A stretch of DNA of 64,000 nucleotides from Treponema sp. (GTDB taxonomy: Bacteria > Spirochaetota > Spirochaetia > Treponematales > Treponemataceae), in the NCBI GenBank assembly GCA_017940005.1, contig JAGAZO010000007.1, positions 16,605 through 80,604 on the forward strand, written 5' to 3'. The notes beneath the pieces were generated by a model. It was not told the DNA's origin. It saw nothing but the letters and a program-made list of their open reading frames with translations, and did no database searches. The stretch's first letter is position 1, and each line of letters begins with the position of its first letter. Made by a program: the position numbers and the translations under genes. Positions 44,742 to 54,535 of the stretch are shown one piece after another.

Positions 44742-46295
44742 ATGACGACACGCAAGCAAAGGTATGTACGTAGCAACATTGGACGATTTTTCGTTGCAGT
44801 AATTTTTATCAGCATACAGATAACATGGATAGTACTCATGTTCATGAAATTGAACGAATCATTTAAATGGGTTTCAATCGCAATAAAAGTGGGAACCGCT
44901 GTGCTCGTACTGTACATTTGCTCTGTTCCTAAAAATGCGTCGGTGCGTCTAATGTGGATTGTGTTTATTGCGTTCTTTCCCATTTTTGGAATCACGATGT
45001 ATTTAATGATTGAATTGTCTTTTGCTACGGGAGCAATGAAAAAGCGCTATAAAAAAACTGATGCACAACTTTTTCCATTTCTTCCGCAAAATAATACTGT
45101 GCTGCACGAACTTGAAAAAGAAGATGTATCTGCGGCAAATATGGCACGCTATCTACATGTGCACACAGGCTTTCCCGTATACAGTAACACAGATATAACC
45201 TATTTTCCCAGCGCTGAAGAAGCGTTTATCGCCCAGAAAGAAGCAATGCGTCATGCGCAGCAATTTATTTTCATGGAATATTTTATCATTGAAGATGCTG
45301 AATCATTTCAAGAGATAGAGGCAATTCTCGAACAAAAAGTTCAGGAAGGCGTAGAAGTACGAATTTTTTATGATGATATAGGGAGCATTAAAAGAATCAG
45401 CAGAAAATTTAATAAACGTATGCAGGCAAAAGGCATTCGGTGTCATACATTCAATCCGATTCGTCCAGTGTTTAATATGTTTTTGAATTATCGCGACCAT
45501 CGAAAGATGACCATCATCGATGGAAAAATCGGCTTCACCGGCGGCTACAATATTGCGAATGAATATTTTAATATCGTTCGCATGCACGGACATTGGAAAG
45601 ACAGCGGCATCAAGTTAACCGGCGAAGCGGTAAAAAGTTTAACATGCATGTTCCTCGAGATGTGGAATGCGGTAAATAGCCGCGACGCTGACGATGCCGA
45701 TTTTTCGCGTTATTTTCCAAAAAGTGAACGCATAATGAAGCGGCAAGGATACGTGCAGCCATATAGCGACAGTCCGCTCGATAATGAACATACAAGTGAA
45801 AATGTATACCTGAATATTATAAATAATGCAGAAAAATATTGTTACATTATGACGCCGTATTTAATAATCATGGATGAAATGACAAAAGCGCTATGCCTTG
45901 CCGCAAAGCGCGGCGTTGATGTGCGTATCATCACGCCAGGCATTCCAGATAAAAAACTCGTGCATGCAGCAACACACTCATATTACGGACAGCTCATAAA
46001 TAACGGCGTGCAGATTTACGAATACACGGAAGGATTTTGCCATGCAAAAATGTGTATTGCCGATAATAAAAATGCCACATGCGGTACAATCAATTTAGAT
46101 TATCGCAGTTTATATCATAATTTTGAAAATGGTGTTTTCATGCATCGCACGCGTGCCGTCCGTGCCATAAAGAAAGACTTTGACAGTCTGTTTCCTCAAT
46201 GCGAAAATGTGGGGAGCAAATATAATTACAAAAAACATCCATATCGCTTAAAGGTGCTTCAGATATGTCTTCGTCTTGTGTCACCGTTGTTGTAA
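44742..46295 (+). CDS. cls: Cardiolipin synthase
   Basis: 517 aa, phospholipase D superfamily. Two N-terminal membrane helices (VAVIFISIQITWIVLMFM and FIAFFPIFGITMYLMIELSF) anchor it in the inner membrane. Two HKD motifs are intact: HRKMTIIDGKIGFTGG near residue 250 and HAKMCIADNKNATCGTINLD near 430. It joins two phosphatidylglycerols to cardiolipin. Shine-Dalgarno AGAGGAG. Single gene with its own strong promoter. Confidence 0.94.
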   Translation: MTTRKQRYVRSNIGRFFVAVIFISIQITWIVLMFMKLNESFKWVSIAIKVGTAVLVLYICSVPKNASVRLMWIVFIAFFPIFGITMYLMIELSFATGAMKKRYKKTDAQLFPFLPQNNTVLHELEKEDVSAANMARYLHVHTGFPVYSNTDITYFPSAEEAFIAQKEAMRHAQQFIFMEYFIIEDAESFQEIEAILEQKVQEGVEVRIFYDDIGSIKRISRKFNKRMQAKGIRCHTFNPIRPVFNMFLNYRDHRKMTIIDGKIGFTGGYNIANEYFNIVRMHGHWKDSGIKLTGEAVKSLTCMFLEMWNAVNSRDADDADFSRYFPKSERIMKRQGYVQPYSDSPLDNEHTSENVYLNIINNAEKYCYIMTPYLIIMDEMTKALCLAAKRGVDVRIITPGIPDKKLVHAATHSYYGQLINNGVQIYEYTEGFCHAKMCIADNKNATCGTINLDYRSLYHNFENGVFMHRTRAVRAIKKDFDSLFPQCENVGSKYNYKKHPYRLKVLQICLRLVSPLL

Positions 46296-46349
46296 TGCTT
46301 TGCCAATTTTACTCTGTTGTGTATTCATAATAATGTTATATTTTATTTA

Positions 46350-46378
46350 TTTACAATCGCAAAATGTCATGTTATAAT
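46350..46378 (+). promoter_or_regulatory. Promoter of the chemoreceptor gene
   Basis: TTTACA, 17 bp spacer, TATAAT, giving a leader of about 78 nt. The leader ends with GAGGAGGGCG before the ATG. A short piece at 46413-46446 (CCATCGCACGAATATAC) resembles the 5' module of the mosaic repeats. Confidence 0.5.
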
Positions 46379-46462
46379 ATAATCACATAGTTAACACGCT
46401 TGTCACAAGTGTTGGAATATTAAATCCATCGCACGAATATACACGAGCGAGGAGGGCGTAGT

Positions 46463-48580
46463 ATGATACATCAAAATACCGCTGACAATTTCAAACGCAA
46501 GTCGTCAATCGGTGCAAAATTTCGCAGGTTGATATTAATTGCGCTGTCAGCTGTTTTAGCCATCATATTAACAATGCTACAGATAACGGTGCGTAAAGCA
46601 GTGAGCGAAAGTGAAATGGAAAACATAACGTTAATCGCACACGGTAAAGCAACTGAAGTTGGCGAATGGCTCACTGGCACAGACACAATGCTCCTTGCAC
46701 TCACACAGACAGCAGAAATACAGTCGAACAACTGGGACGTTATTTGTCCGCTACTCATTAATGCATATGAAACAGTGAATGACCCACGCTATTTATTTTT
46801 TGCATATATTCAACGGAGCGGGAGAGGTTGGACATCGTGGAATAGATGGCTCGATGCGTCAAACCTGCCGTATTTTGCACCGCTTATCTACGAAAACAGA
46901 GCAAAGTTTACAACGGATCCATTTAAAGGCGCAACTACAGATGAACCGCTCATCGTAGTGGGACATGGCATTCCCGATTCGCGCGGGCTGAATCAAGCTA
47001 TTGTGGCAGCGTGCATTGACGGCACATCTATTTCAAACATTGCAGAAAAAATCAATATCGGCGGCGAAGGCTATGGCATCATCGTAGACAGCAATGGCGT
47101 ATTTGTTGCACATCCTGATGTAAACAAAGTCATGAAAGAAACTATTTACGAACTCGATAACAGCGGCTACACCGGCATGACAGCAATCGGCAATGACATA
47201 CGTGCAGGCATTGAAGACATAAAATCATTCACCCGAGACGGCACAGATTTTTACATGGTGTACACGCCTATTCCGAATTCGCCAAACTGGACACTCGGTA
47301 TCGTAATTCCAAAATCGTATTTTAATAAAGCGGTAATACAAATCTCTCGCATACTTATACCGGTTATACTCGGTATATTCATTGCTGTTATCGTTCTCTT
47401 ACTCTTGATGACAGGCAACATGACACGGCAGCTCAAAGCGACATCAAAAGCGTTGCACAATATTGCAAACGTGGACGGCGACCTAACTGTACGGCTTCCT
47501 GTTACGAGTGGTGATGAAATAGGCGAAATATCATATTACTTTAATAAAACAATTATGAAGATAGCTGCCACCATTGGTTCGATTGACGAGAACACTGCCG
47601 CGCTCAAAGAGATTGGTGAAGATCTTTCGTTGAATATGGGCGATACAGCAAACGCCGTTGACAGCATTAATACTACTATCAACGATGTTAAGCAACAGGC
47701 AATACGCCAAGCAACGAGTGTCGAAACTACATCAGCAACAATTAAAGATATTATTTCAACAATTAAGCAACTCACAGAAAGTATTGATAATCAGGCAACG
47801 AGTGTCGTTCAGTCATCATCATCGATAGAGGAAATGGCTTCAAACATTACTGCGATGACGCAACTCATGCGCACAAGCGACAATAAAATCAAAGAACTTG
47901 CGCTTGCTACCGCAGATGGCAAAGAAACGCTTTCTGCATCTCAAACTATTGCAAAAAAACTCACAGAAGAGTCAGGCAGCCTGTTAGAAGCATCTGATGT
48001 AATTCAGCATATTGCAGAACAGACAAACTTGCTCGCCATGAACGCCGCTATTGAAGCCGCACATGCGGGAGAAACAGGCAAGGGGTTTGCAGTTGTCGCC
48101 GATGAAATAAGAAAACTTGCAGAGGAGTCGAGTGCGCAAGGCAAAACTATAACGGCAACGCTCGAAGCATTTTCAAAGGAAATCGAGACGCTTTCAATGT
48201 CGTCAAAAAACGTTGAAGCTCAATTCAATTCGATTTTTGCGCTTTCAGAAGACGTAAAAGCAATGAGTGCAAAAATTACCGCTGCAATGCATGAACAAGA
48301 AAATGGCAGCAGAGAAGTGCTCAATGCTATTCACGACATCAATTCTGTAACAGTGGAAGTACGCAATGGCTCTGAAAAAGTATTAAAAAGCGGCGAGACT
48401 GTTGTACAGGAAATGGATAAACTCGACACGCTTACAAGCGTCATCACAAAGAACATGAATGAAATGGCTGTTGGCGCAGAAAAAATCAATGAAGCAGTGC
48501 AAGAAGTAAATGCCATTACACAAAACAATAAAACGAACGTCGAAAATTTAACAAACGAAGTACATAAATTTAAAGTGTGA
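46463..48580 (+). CDS. Methyl-accepting chemotaxis protein with dCache sensor
   Basis: 705 aa chemoreceptor. First membrane helix about residues 25-43 ([20 protein letters not shown]). Periplasmic dCache domain about 45-290 (ARHPDV-like [20 protein letters not shown] near 213). Second helix near 295-318, then HAMP and the cytoplasmic signalling hairpin with the tip [19 protein letters not shown] near residue 520. Length fits a full-size receptor. It signals to CheA through CheW. Ligand unknown; dCache domains bind amino acids or organic acids. Confidence 0.95.
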   Translation: MIHQNTADNFKRKSSIGAKFRRLILIALSAVLAIILTMLQITVRKAVSESEMENITLIAHGKATEVGEWLTGTDTMLLALTQTAEIQSNNWDVICPLLINAYETVNDPRYLFFAYIQRSGRGWTSWNRWLDASNLPYFAPLIYENRAKFTTDPFKGATTDEPLIVVGHGIPDSRGLNQAIVAACIDGTSISNIAEKINIGGEGYGIIVDSNGVFVAHPDVNKVMKETIYELDNSGYTGMTAIGNDIRAGIEDIKSFTRDGTDFYMVYTPIPNSPNWTLGIVIPKSYFNKAVIQISRILIPVILGIFIAVIVLLLLMTGNMTRQLKATSKALHNIANVDGDLTVRLPVTSGDEIGEISYYFNKTIMKIAATIGSIDENTAALKEIGEDLSLNMGDTANAVDSINTTINDVKQQAIRQATSVETTSATIKDIISTIKQLTESIDNQATSVVQSSSSIEEMASNITAMTQLMRTSDNKIKELALATADGKETLSASQTIAKKLTEESGSLLEASDVIQHIAEQTNLLAMNAAIEAAHAGETGKGFAVVADEIRKLAEESSAQGKTITATLEAFSKEIETLSMSSKNVEAQFNSIFALSEDVKAMSAKITAAMHEQENGSREVLNAIHDINSVTVEVRNGSEKVLKSGETVVQEMDKLDTLTSVITKNMNEMAVGAEKINEAVQEVNAITQNNKTNVENLTNEVHKFKV

Positions 48581-48647
48581 TGTAAAGCTGCTTCTTGTCA
48601 ACGCATTTTTTCTCATTCGTTTGACGGATTCGCTGTTCCTACTCTCA

Positions 48648-48769
48648 CAGTTACCAATCAGTTGCAAGTCAGTTTAAAACTAAAAATGCATTAGCTATGT
48701 ACTAATGCACTTGACAAAAAGCTTTTTTAGCGGGGGCAGGACTTGGACCTGCGACCTCCGGGTTATGAG
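48648..48769 (+). repeat. attL, direct repeat of the island
   Basis: 122 bp matching 62273-62393 with one substitution and one indel. It runs from CAGTTACCAATCAGTTGCAA to CTCCGGGTTATGAG and includes the 3' 42 bases of tRNA-fMet. The remaining tRNA is absent here, so this is not a tRNA gene. Left of it (48581-48647) is chromosomal sequence without recognised features. Confidence 0.93.
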
Positions 48770-48780
48770 GGGCTTAGGGG

Positions 48781-49103
48781 AGTTCTTTTCCGCTTCAAAT
48801 TACCTTTAGCTTGTCTTATTTATTTGAATTTTAGCACGTTTCTTCTGTATATGCAATTCAAAACGTTTCAGATTTTTTCAGAAAAATATTATTTTTACTT
48901 AATGTTTTTCCTCAATAGCAGAGGGCGGAACTATAGTATCTTTCCGCCCAAAATTCTGATTTTTTGAGCAAAAGTTTTCCGAAATCGCAATACTAACGAT
49001 GGTTAGTTTTTACGAGAAAATGGCCGTCGGATTTTTGACGAAAATACCCGGCGGTCGCTGCTCAAATTTGCTAATAATTTAAGTAAAATTAGATTTTATT
49101 TTA
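48781..49103. other. Left end of the island, no gene
   Basis: AT-rich sequence without a supported gene. It holds one terminator-like stem at 48923-48949 (GGGCGGAA with TTCCGCCC around 11 nt), which may end the minus-strand five-gene operon. Nothing else is recognised. Confidence 0.5.
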
Positions 49104-49274
49104 TTATGCACTAGACAATGAATCATGAGTTCTAATTTCATGAATCTGTTCTACAAGATGCCTGTTTGCTTGTGGGTCATTCTTATCGTAAAACCAATTA
49201 TGATTAAAGTTTTCTATTGCGGCATTATTTCCTGATGCACCAATCAATAAACTATGAAAACTCGTATTTTTTTC

Positions 49275-51158
49275 TTATTGTGATTTTATTTGTATGCTTA
49301 ATTCATTATTCAATGATGGCATTACAAAATCTGAAATCATTAAAACATCTGCATTTTTCCAATTATTTTCAGAGAGCATTTTTATTGCATGATTAAGAGC
49401 TGGACTGACATCTGTTCCTCCATGAAATGACATTCTGAGAAATTGAACAAGCTTCCCAATTGGATTATTAGTGAAGTCGGTCAAATCAAGTGTCTGAATA
49501 CCTGTTGAAAAAGAAATTAAATAGCATTTTCGTTCTTCCTCAATAGCAATCTTTGAAAGTGCAAAGGTTATAGTCTTTGCTATGTTCTCAGGAGTTCCGT
49601 GCATAGATCCGCTTGTATCAACACACATAATGATTGGACCTTTTGGTTCTTTCTTTTCTACAGAAATCTCCTCTTTCTCTTTTGATTCTTCTTGTTCTTC
49701 TTCTAATCGCTGATAGTCATATGATAAGAGCTGCTTCTGTGCAAACTTCAATTGAAAAAGTTTGTTTGCAGCTGGATTATTCATCAAAGACAATTCACTT
49801 GGTAAAACAGAGGAAATATCATTGGAATAACGAAGCCCATTAATTTCACCTTTATATGCATGTTTAGGTTGCCAACTAGATTTTATAACTACTTTATTGC
49901 GAAGTTCTTTCTCATAAGATATTTGTGCACGACTCTGCTTTCCTAATAGATCAGCAAGTTCTTTTAATGATTCATCATTATCAAGAAGTTTTGCAAAGGT
50001 GTCTAAAATTTCAAATCCACTTGTTTCAAATGTTCCTTCGCTTAAATCCCATAATCGTCCAAGATTTTTTATAAAAGGCATAAGGAGCCTTTCAAGTTTC
50101 ATAAACTTATTAATTTTAGAGTAAAGCTTCTCTAAGAATTCTTTTCGCATAGAATCAATTTGTGCTAATTCCCATTTTGCCTTTCTATCAATAAGATTTT
50201 GTTCTAAATCAGAAATAATATTTCGCTTAAGGATTTCCAGCTTGTCAGCAGATTTCCATTTTAGTAATTCAATTTCTTCACCTTTATCATTTTTAGACTT
50301 TACAATTTTGCTTTCTTTTATGAATTGATTATGATAGAAATCAAAATTAACAGTACTTGCTTCGATAGCTCCTCTTTTGGAATCACTTACCGAAGGAAGT
50401 CGTTTATAGTGATATTCCATCTTTGAAGAATCTTTTAAAAGGTCATTTGCAATATCTTCTGAATCACGAAGTTTTTGTTGTTCAATAAAGATTGCTTCTT
50501 CTTTGAAAGGGTCTTCTTTTACTAAATATTTATTTACTTTCTCAAGCCATTCAAGAATGTCAGTTTGAATATTTTCTGATAACACGGAATGTGATTGTTC
50601 ATAGTTCAGAATATTATCTCGTTCAGAAATTTCTTTAAGGACAGAAGCTCCGAGCTCTGAATACTTATTCTTTGGAAATTCAACTCTAACATCCTCTGGA
50701 ATAGTTGGATTTGTATACTCTTCCATCGCATCAACAAACTGCTTCTTTTCAGATTCAGAACCTAAGGCTGATGATGTCAGGTTTTCAAAGCGTCTTTTCT
50801 TTTTTGAATCTTGTCCGTAGCGCTTTATATTTGTGTTTAAATCGTATTCAATTTTTGTAAGATTTGATGATACTGTAGAAAGAATTGAAGTCAAAACAGA
50901 ATCAGACCAATCTTCTTCCTGATGAGCAATCTTATTTCTTGTTATACGCATTGCTTCCCACCAAACTGGTTTATTTGGGAAATGAACCTTTTTAATGCAT
51001 TCTCTAAATTGCTGTACTTTTATTTGAATTAAGGCTCGTGCTTCTTCCGAGATAGAATGTATATCTTTTATACCATCTGGGTATTTATCCATGATAGCTC
51101 TAATAGGTGTAAGTGCTTTATGACAATATTTTCGAGACTGCTTATCTCTCTTTCCCAT
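49275..51158 (-). CDS. ViaA-like VWA protein with N-terminal HEPN-like module
   Basis: 627 aa from ATG 51158, overlapping the previous gene by 17 bp. Residues about 10-105 are similar to the whole of the small protein encoded just upstream (KYPDGIKDI, SEEARALIQIKVQ) and carry RNKIAH, a HEPN-like R-x4-H motif, near residue 73. A long helical middle follows, as in ViaA. The C-terminal VWA domain has the MIDAS motif CVDTSGSM near 513 and GGTD near 582, followed by ISDF. The frame ends at TAA 49275-49277 within what should be the last helix/strand pair. After the stop the same frame stays open for 57 codons (NTSFHSLLIGASGNN) to TAA at 49104-49106. So a CAA-to-TAA change truncates it, unless read through. 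Confidence 0.8.
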   Translation of the reverse strand: MGKRDKQSRKYCHKALTPIRAIMDKYPDGIKDIHSISEEARALIQIKVQQFRECIKKVHFPNKPVWWEAMRITRNKIAHQEEDWSDSVLTSILSTVSSNLTKIEYDLNTNIKRYGQDSKKKRRFENLTSSALGSESEKKQFVDAMEEYTNPTIPEDVRVEFPKNKYSELGASVLKEISERDNILNYEQSHSVLSENIQTDILEWLEKVNKYLVKEDPFKEEAIFIEQQKLRDSEDIANDLLKDSSKMEYHYKRLPSVSDSKRGAIEASTVNFDFYHNQFIKESKIVKSKNDKGEEIELLKWKSADKLEILKRNIISDLEQNLIDRKAKWELAQIDSMRKEFLEKLYSKINKFMKLERLLMPFIKNLGRLWDLSEGTFETSGFEILDTFAKLLDNDESLKELADLLGKQSRAQISYEKELRNKVVIKSSWQPKHAYKGEINGLRYSNDISSVLPSELSLMNNPAANKLFQLKFAQKQLLSYDYQRLEEEQEESKEKEEISVEKKEPKGPIIMCVDTSGSMHGTPENIAKTITFALSKIAIEEERKCYLISFSTGIQTLDLTDFTNNPIGKLVQFLRMSFHGGTDVSPALNHAIKMLSENNWKNADVLMISDFVMPSLNNELSIQIKSQ

Positions 51159-51447
51159 ATTGATAATCCTTTTTGTAAGCTTTAATTTCATCAATATTAT
51201 TAAAAATATATGATGCCATTTCCTGAAGCTCTTTATCTGGAATATCCTCCAAAGAATGAATAAGCCTGTTGTGAATTCTTTGGAGATTGGATACAAGCTT
51301 AAATTCTTTGCAATTCGATATTGCTTGGATTGATATTTGTAACCATGCTTTCTGTTCTTCCGAAAGCATGGTTACATCAGATATTCCATTAGGATACTTT
51401 TGCTGCAGGATACTAATTCTATCCTGTATGCTAAGGTTTTTATCCAT
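51142..51447 (-). CDS. Small HEPN-like protein, paralogue of the VWA N-terminus
   Basis: 101 aa, all helical. Aligned by eye with residues 10-105 of the VWA protein it shares KYPxGIxD, SEE, the spacing of QI..Q and xRIxNxxxHxxED. At the place of RNKIAH it has HNRLIH near residue 57, so the catalytic Arg of the HEPN R-x4-H motif is His here. It could be an inactive partner that pairs with and restrains the VWA-fused copy. It begins 10 bp after the ATPase gene and overlaps the VWA gene by 17 bp, so expression is coupled. The HEPN assignment rests on a motif and fold guess only. Confidence 0.65.
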   Translation of the reverse strand: MDKNLSIQDRISILQQKYPNGISDVTMLSEEQKAWLQISIQAISNCKEFKLVSNLQRIHNRLIHSLEDIPDKELQEMASYIFNNIDEIKAYKKDYQYGKER

Positions 51448-51457
51448 AATTTAAATC

Positions 51458-53584
51458 TTAAAATTTTTGCCAATCACGAATCACACATACTGTATATTCA
51501 TGGTCCTTTGTTGTATGATCTTCATGTCCACGGTCATCAAATGTCATGTATAATGCAGCGGACTTGTCATCCGTTTCCGAATATGACCAGTACTCTTTTC
51601 CATCTAGAGTTTCCCCATTTACTGCCGTCAACGATTTATTAATGATATCTCTGTTCTCCCAGATTTTTTGCAAGAGTTCTATTTTTGGAACAATCCAATC
51701 TTTTGCATAATCATCTGCTACATTATTGCTGTAATCAATACAACATGATTTCATCTCAGCCCATTTCTTACTGTATTGCTTAACTCCAATTGCATATTTA
51801 CTTTCATCAACAATGCATATAACACCAATTACATTTTCTTTTTGTTCCTCTGTAAGATTTTTAATCTCTTTTGCAGTAAAAATGCTACCATCATTAAGAA
51901 CTATATCACCAACAGATAACTCTGGTTCAAGTTCATCACTATAATAACGGTCTTTCTGCTTGTCCAATTCAATTTGTTTATCTTCAAGGTCTTTTATTGA
52001 ATCATCAATTTTTGATGTAATACTTATGTTGTAGCTTTGATCAGCAAAAAGATTAGCTTTGAAAGGAATAGCATCCCTTTCTTTCTGTTCCTTTAATTTT
52101 TCAATTTCTGTTTTTATGTAAGTGCTTATTGGAGTATAGTTCTCTTTAGAGAATTTTTTTTGTAATGTTGAATGTGCAATATCAGAGAATCCTTTTTCTA
52201 TATTATCAATTTCAATCTCAAATGTATGAACAGCACTGGAATCATTATAATTACGATATCTCCACCAATCGGTCCATGTTACATTGTTACTATTCAACTT
52301 AAAATCTGAGAATGCAAAGTTATAATTTGGTCCAAGTCTACTTCCATTTATATCATACAACATGCCATATCTATCTGTATAATCTGTCCATTTATAATCC
52401 TTCGAAACAAAAGCCGGCAATACAGTATGGTCTGCAAATGAAACTTGTTTTGGATTAACAATTTTATATGCTTTAATTCCATCTTGCATTTCATAGAGTT
52501 TTGGAGAAAGTTCAAACCATTCTTCATCAACTTTTGCTGTGAATTCTTCAATCTGTTCCTGAATATCTTCAATAGCAGAATCGCATGGAATACCGTTATC
52601 CCTCAGACATTTTTCAACAATTTCTCTGACCTTCTTCTGTTGTTTTTCTGTTCCCCAAATACAGTTTTCAATAAGAGAACAATCCATCAAGTCAACTTCA
52701 GTTCTGTCATTCAAGAAGGCAGATGTCTTAAGAATATGAGCAATTTTCTTCCAGCGGCGGTCTCCGACTTCAAAGCGTTCTCCGTTCCTGATACCTTCTT
52801 CCGACATACTATCATTCAATAAAGTCATTTCTTTACGAATAGCACTTATAACAGCTCTTGAAACTTCTGAAAGAGAAACCTTATCGATTTCTTTTGCCCA
52901 TTCTTTTAATTCCTTGTTTGAAATAAGAAGTTTCTTCTGTTCTTCAGAAAGCTTAAACTTTTCATGGGCAGGTTGATCTATCATTTCAAAAAAGTCTTCT
53001 TCATTCTTTATGAAATCAACAGGAAATCTAATGATAAAACGGTCATAAAGTGCTTCCAGTCCTTTTCCTTTGGCAGGAAGTTCATTTGAGGCTGCAAATA
53101 AAGCTTTAAGAGGAACATCCATAACCTTGTTACCATTATGGAATTTTCTTTCATTTACAATTGTCAGTAAGGTATTCAAAATTGCAGGGCCCGCTTTCCA
53201 AATTTCATCAAGAAAAGCAATATCTGCTTCTGGGAGCATACCCTCAGTCAATCGCTTGTATTCTTCTTTTTTAGTTTTATTTCCGTTTTCGTCTTCTCCA
53301 TTCAAAGCTCTTAAAGATATATTTCCAAATACTTCTTCTGGAGTAGTAAACTGATTTAATAATGTTTCAAAATATTTTACGCCTTCTTTATCGTCTGCGA
53401 GGAAAGCTTCTTTTATTCTTCGTGTTATCATACTTTTTGCACAGCCAGGCGCACCAAGCATAAACATACTTTCACCAGCTAATGCTGTAAGTAAACCAAG
53501 TTTTACAGCTGTTTCTTTTTCATATAAGCCAGAGCCTAAAACTTCTAAAAGCTTTTCAATTCTATCGTGTTTATTTGTTGCCAT
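51458..53584 (-). CDS. RavA-like MoxR AAA+ ATPase with C-terminal DUF1566-like domain
   Basis: 708 aa. AAA+ domain of the MoxR/RavA type: Walker A MLGAPGCAKS near residue 45, RFSTPEEVFG-like QFTTPEEVFGNISLRAL near 90, Walker B IAFLDEIWKAGPAILNTLL near 123, and ASNELPAKGKGLEALYDRF near 162, very close to RavA. A lid and RavA-like helical part follow to about 390. The C-terminal 100 residues (DWIVPKIELLQKIWENR, YWSYSETD, DHEYTVCVIRDW) look like DUF1566, a C-type-lectin-like fold, which RavA lacks. RavA works with ViaA, and a ViaA-like gene lies downstream. GGAGGT before ATG; the operon continues with a 10-bp gap. Confidence 0.85.
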   Translation of the reverse strand: MATNKHDRIEKLLEVLGSGLYEKETAVKLGLLTALAGESMFMLGAPGCAKSMITRRIKEAFLADDKEGVKYFETLLNQFTTPEEVFGNISLRALNGEDENGNKTKKEEYKRLTEGMLPEADIAFLDEIWKAGPAILNTLLTIVNERKFHNGNKVMDVPLKALFAASNELPAKGKGLEALYDRFIIRFPVDFIKNEEDFFEMIDQPAHEKFKLSEEQKKLLISNKELKEWAKEIDKVSLSEVSRAVISAIRKEMTLLNDSMSEEGIRNGERFEVGDRRWKKIAHILKTSAFLNDRTEVDLMDCSLIENCIWGTEKQQKKVREIVEKCLRDNGIPCDSAIEDIQEQIEEFTAKVDEEWFELSPKLYEMQDGIKAYKIVNPKQVSFADHTVLPAFVSKDYKWTDYTDRYGMLYDINGSRLGPNYNFAFSDFKLNSNNVTWTDWWRYRNYNDSSAVHTFEIEIDNIEKGFSDIAHSTLQKKFSKENYTPISTYIKTEIEKLKEQKERDAIPFKANLFADQSYNISITSKIDDSIKDLEDKQIELDKQKDRYYSDELEPELSVGDIVLNDGSIFTAKEIKNLTEEQKENVIGVICIVDESKYAIGVKQYSKKWAEMKSCCIDYSNNVADDYAKDWIVPKIELLQKIWENRDIINKSLTAVNGETLDGKEYWSYSETDDKSAALYMTFDDRGHEDHTTKDHEYTVCVIRDWQKF

Positions 53585-53644
53585 AACTTTTTACCTCCGA
53601 TATAGCAGTATTTTTATTTTCTCATTTAATATAGTTACCGTTAT

Positions 53645-54526
53645 TTACCCAATTGATATTTTTCTTTGAACTTTTTCAAAAAATTCTTTAATTCTATTGC
53701 TAACATATCCTTCATCCTTGCCAAGTTTTAATGCCAATTCTTTCTGTGATGGAAATTCTGCTTTATTTAGCAAGCATTCTAATAAAGATAGATCCGTAAA
53801 TGATTGAGATTTGAGTAATTCAGTTATTTCTTTTATTTCAAAACGAGTTTCGAGCGCATGAATAACTCTGAGTGTTATAAAACTTGATAAATAAACCTTT
53901 TGCCGTGTTTGACATGAACTAAATTCTTTATCAATCTTTTCTAAATCATATTTAACATTCTCTATTGTTATTAGCTGCATTTCAGGCAGAGGGTATGGAT
54001 TTTGAATATCTGATGATTCAAAAGAAGTTTCCTCTATAATTTGAGATTGATGATATTTTACAATAAGTTCTTTTACTTGTTCCAAAACCCAATCCGTTTG
54101 TTTTGCCAGCCAAATCTGAACATTCTCATTGCTAGGATTCTTTCCGATTTTCTCGGCAGCTTTTATCAGTTTAATAGCTTTATTATAATCATCTCGGGAA
54201 CACATTCTTATTGGAGATAGTTCTCCGCGTTTCTTCTTATGCTTGATTTCTGTTTCAAGACAGGAATACAAAAATCCAAGGAAAGAATGATTTTCATTTT
54301 CATCATACTTTAAAATACATCTTTTAATACAATGAAAGATTTCAATCCCAGCATTACGAATATCATCTTCATTAAAGCAATAGAACATCCAATTCCAGAT
54401 AGGAGTATAAATCTTCTGAAGCAGTTTCATGAATTCAATGCAAGTTTTATCCGAGAAATCTGAAATTTCTTTATATTGTGAGAGTATTTTATTTTCTAAT
54501 TCAGATTTTGCCGTAATGCTTTCCAT
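53645..54526 (-). CDS. Sigma-70-like factor
   Basis: 293 aa. Residues about 25-110 resemble sigma region 2 (FMKLLQKIYTPIWNWMFYCF, then ILKYDENENHSFLGFLYSCL and a basic ETEIKHKKKR). Residues 115-160 fit region 3, including KLIKAAEKIGKNPSNENVQI, like the usual GRxPTxEEIA. The C-terminal PSQKELALKLGKDEGYVSNR near 265 is a good region 4 helix-turn-helix. I read it as an alternative sigma factor or sigma-derived regulator; similarity is weak, so this is not certain. It begins 9 bp after the CARF-like gene, which suggests a functional pair. AAGGAT precedes the ATG. Confidence 0.6.
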   Translation of the reverse strand: MESITAKSELENKILSQYKEISDFSDKTCIEFMKLLQKIYTPIWNWMFYCFNEDDIRNAGIEIFHCIKRCILKYDENENHSFLGFLYSCLETEIKHKKKRGELSPIRMCSRDDYNKAIKLIKAAEKIGKNPSNENVQIWLAKQTDWVLEQVKELIVKYHQSQIIEETSFESSDIQNPYPLPEMQLITIENVKYDLEKIDKEFSSCQTRQKVYLSSFITLRVIHALETRFEIKEITELLKSQSFTDLSLLECLLNKAEFPSQKELALKLGKDEGYVSNRIKEFFEKVQRKISIG

Positions 54527-54535
54527 TATGTATCC

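Noticed and set aside
48728..48769. tRNA-like sequence at the left end of the island
   Set aside because: Only the 3' 42 bases match tRNA-fMet; the 5' half is absent, so it is the attL copy and not a gene.
51458..53584. Diversity-generating retroelement target at the DUF1566-like end
   Set aside because: No reverse transcriptase gene and no second copy of the C-terminal coding sequence in the window; kept only as a domain observation.
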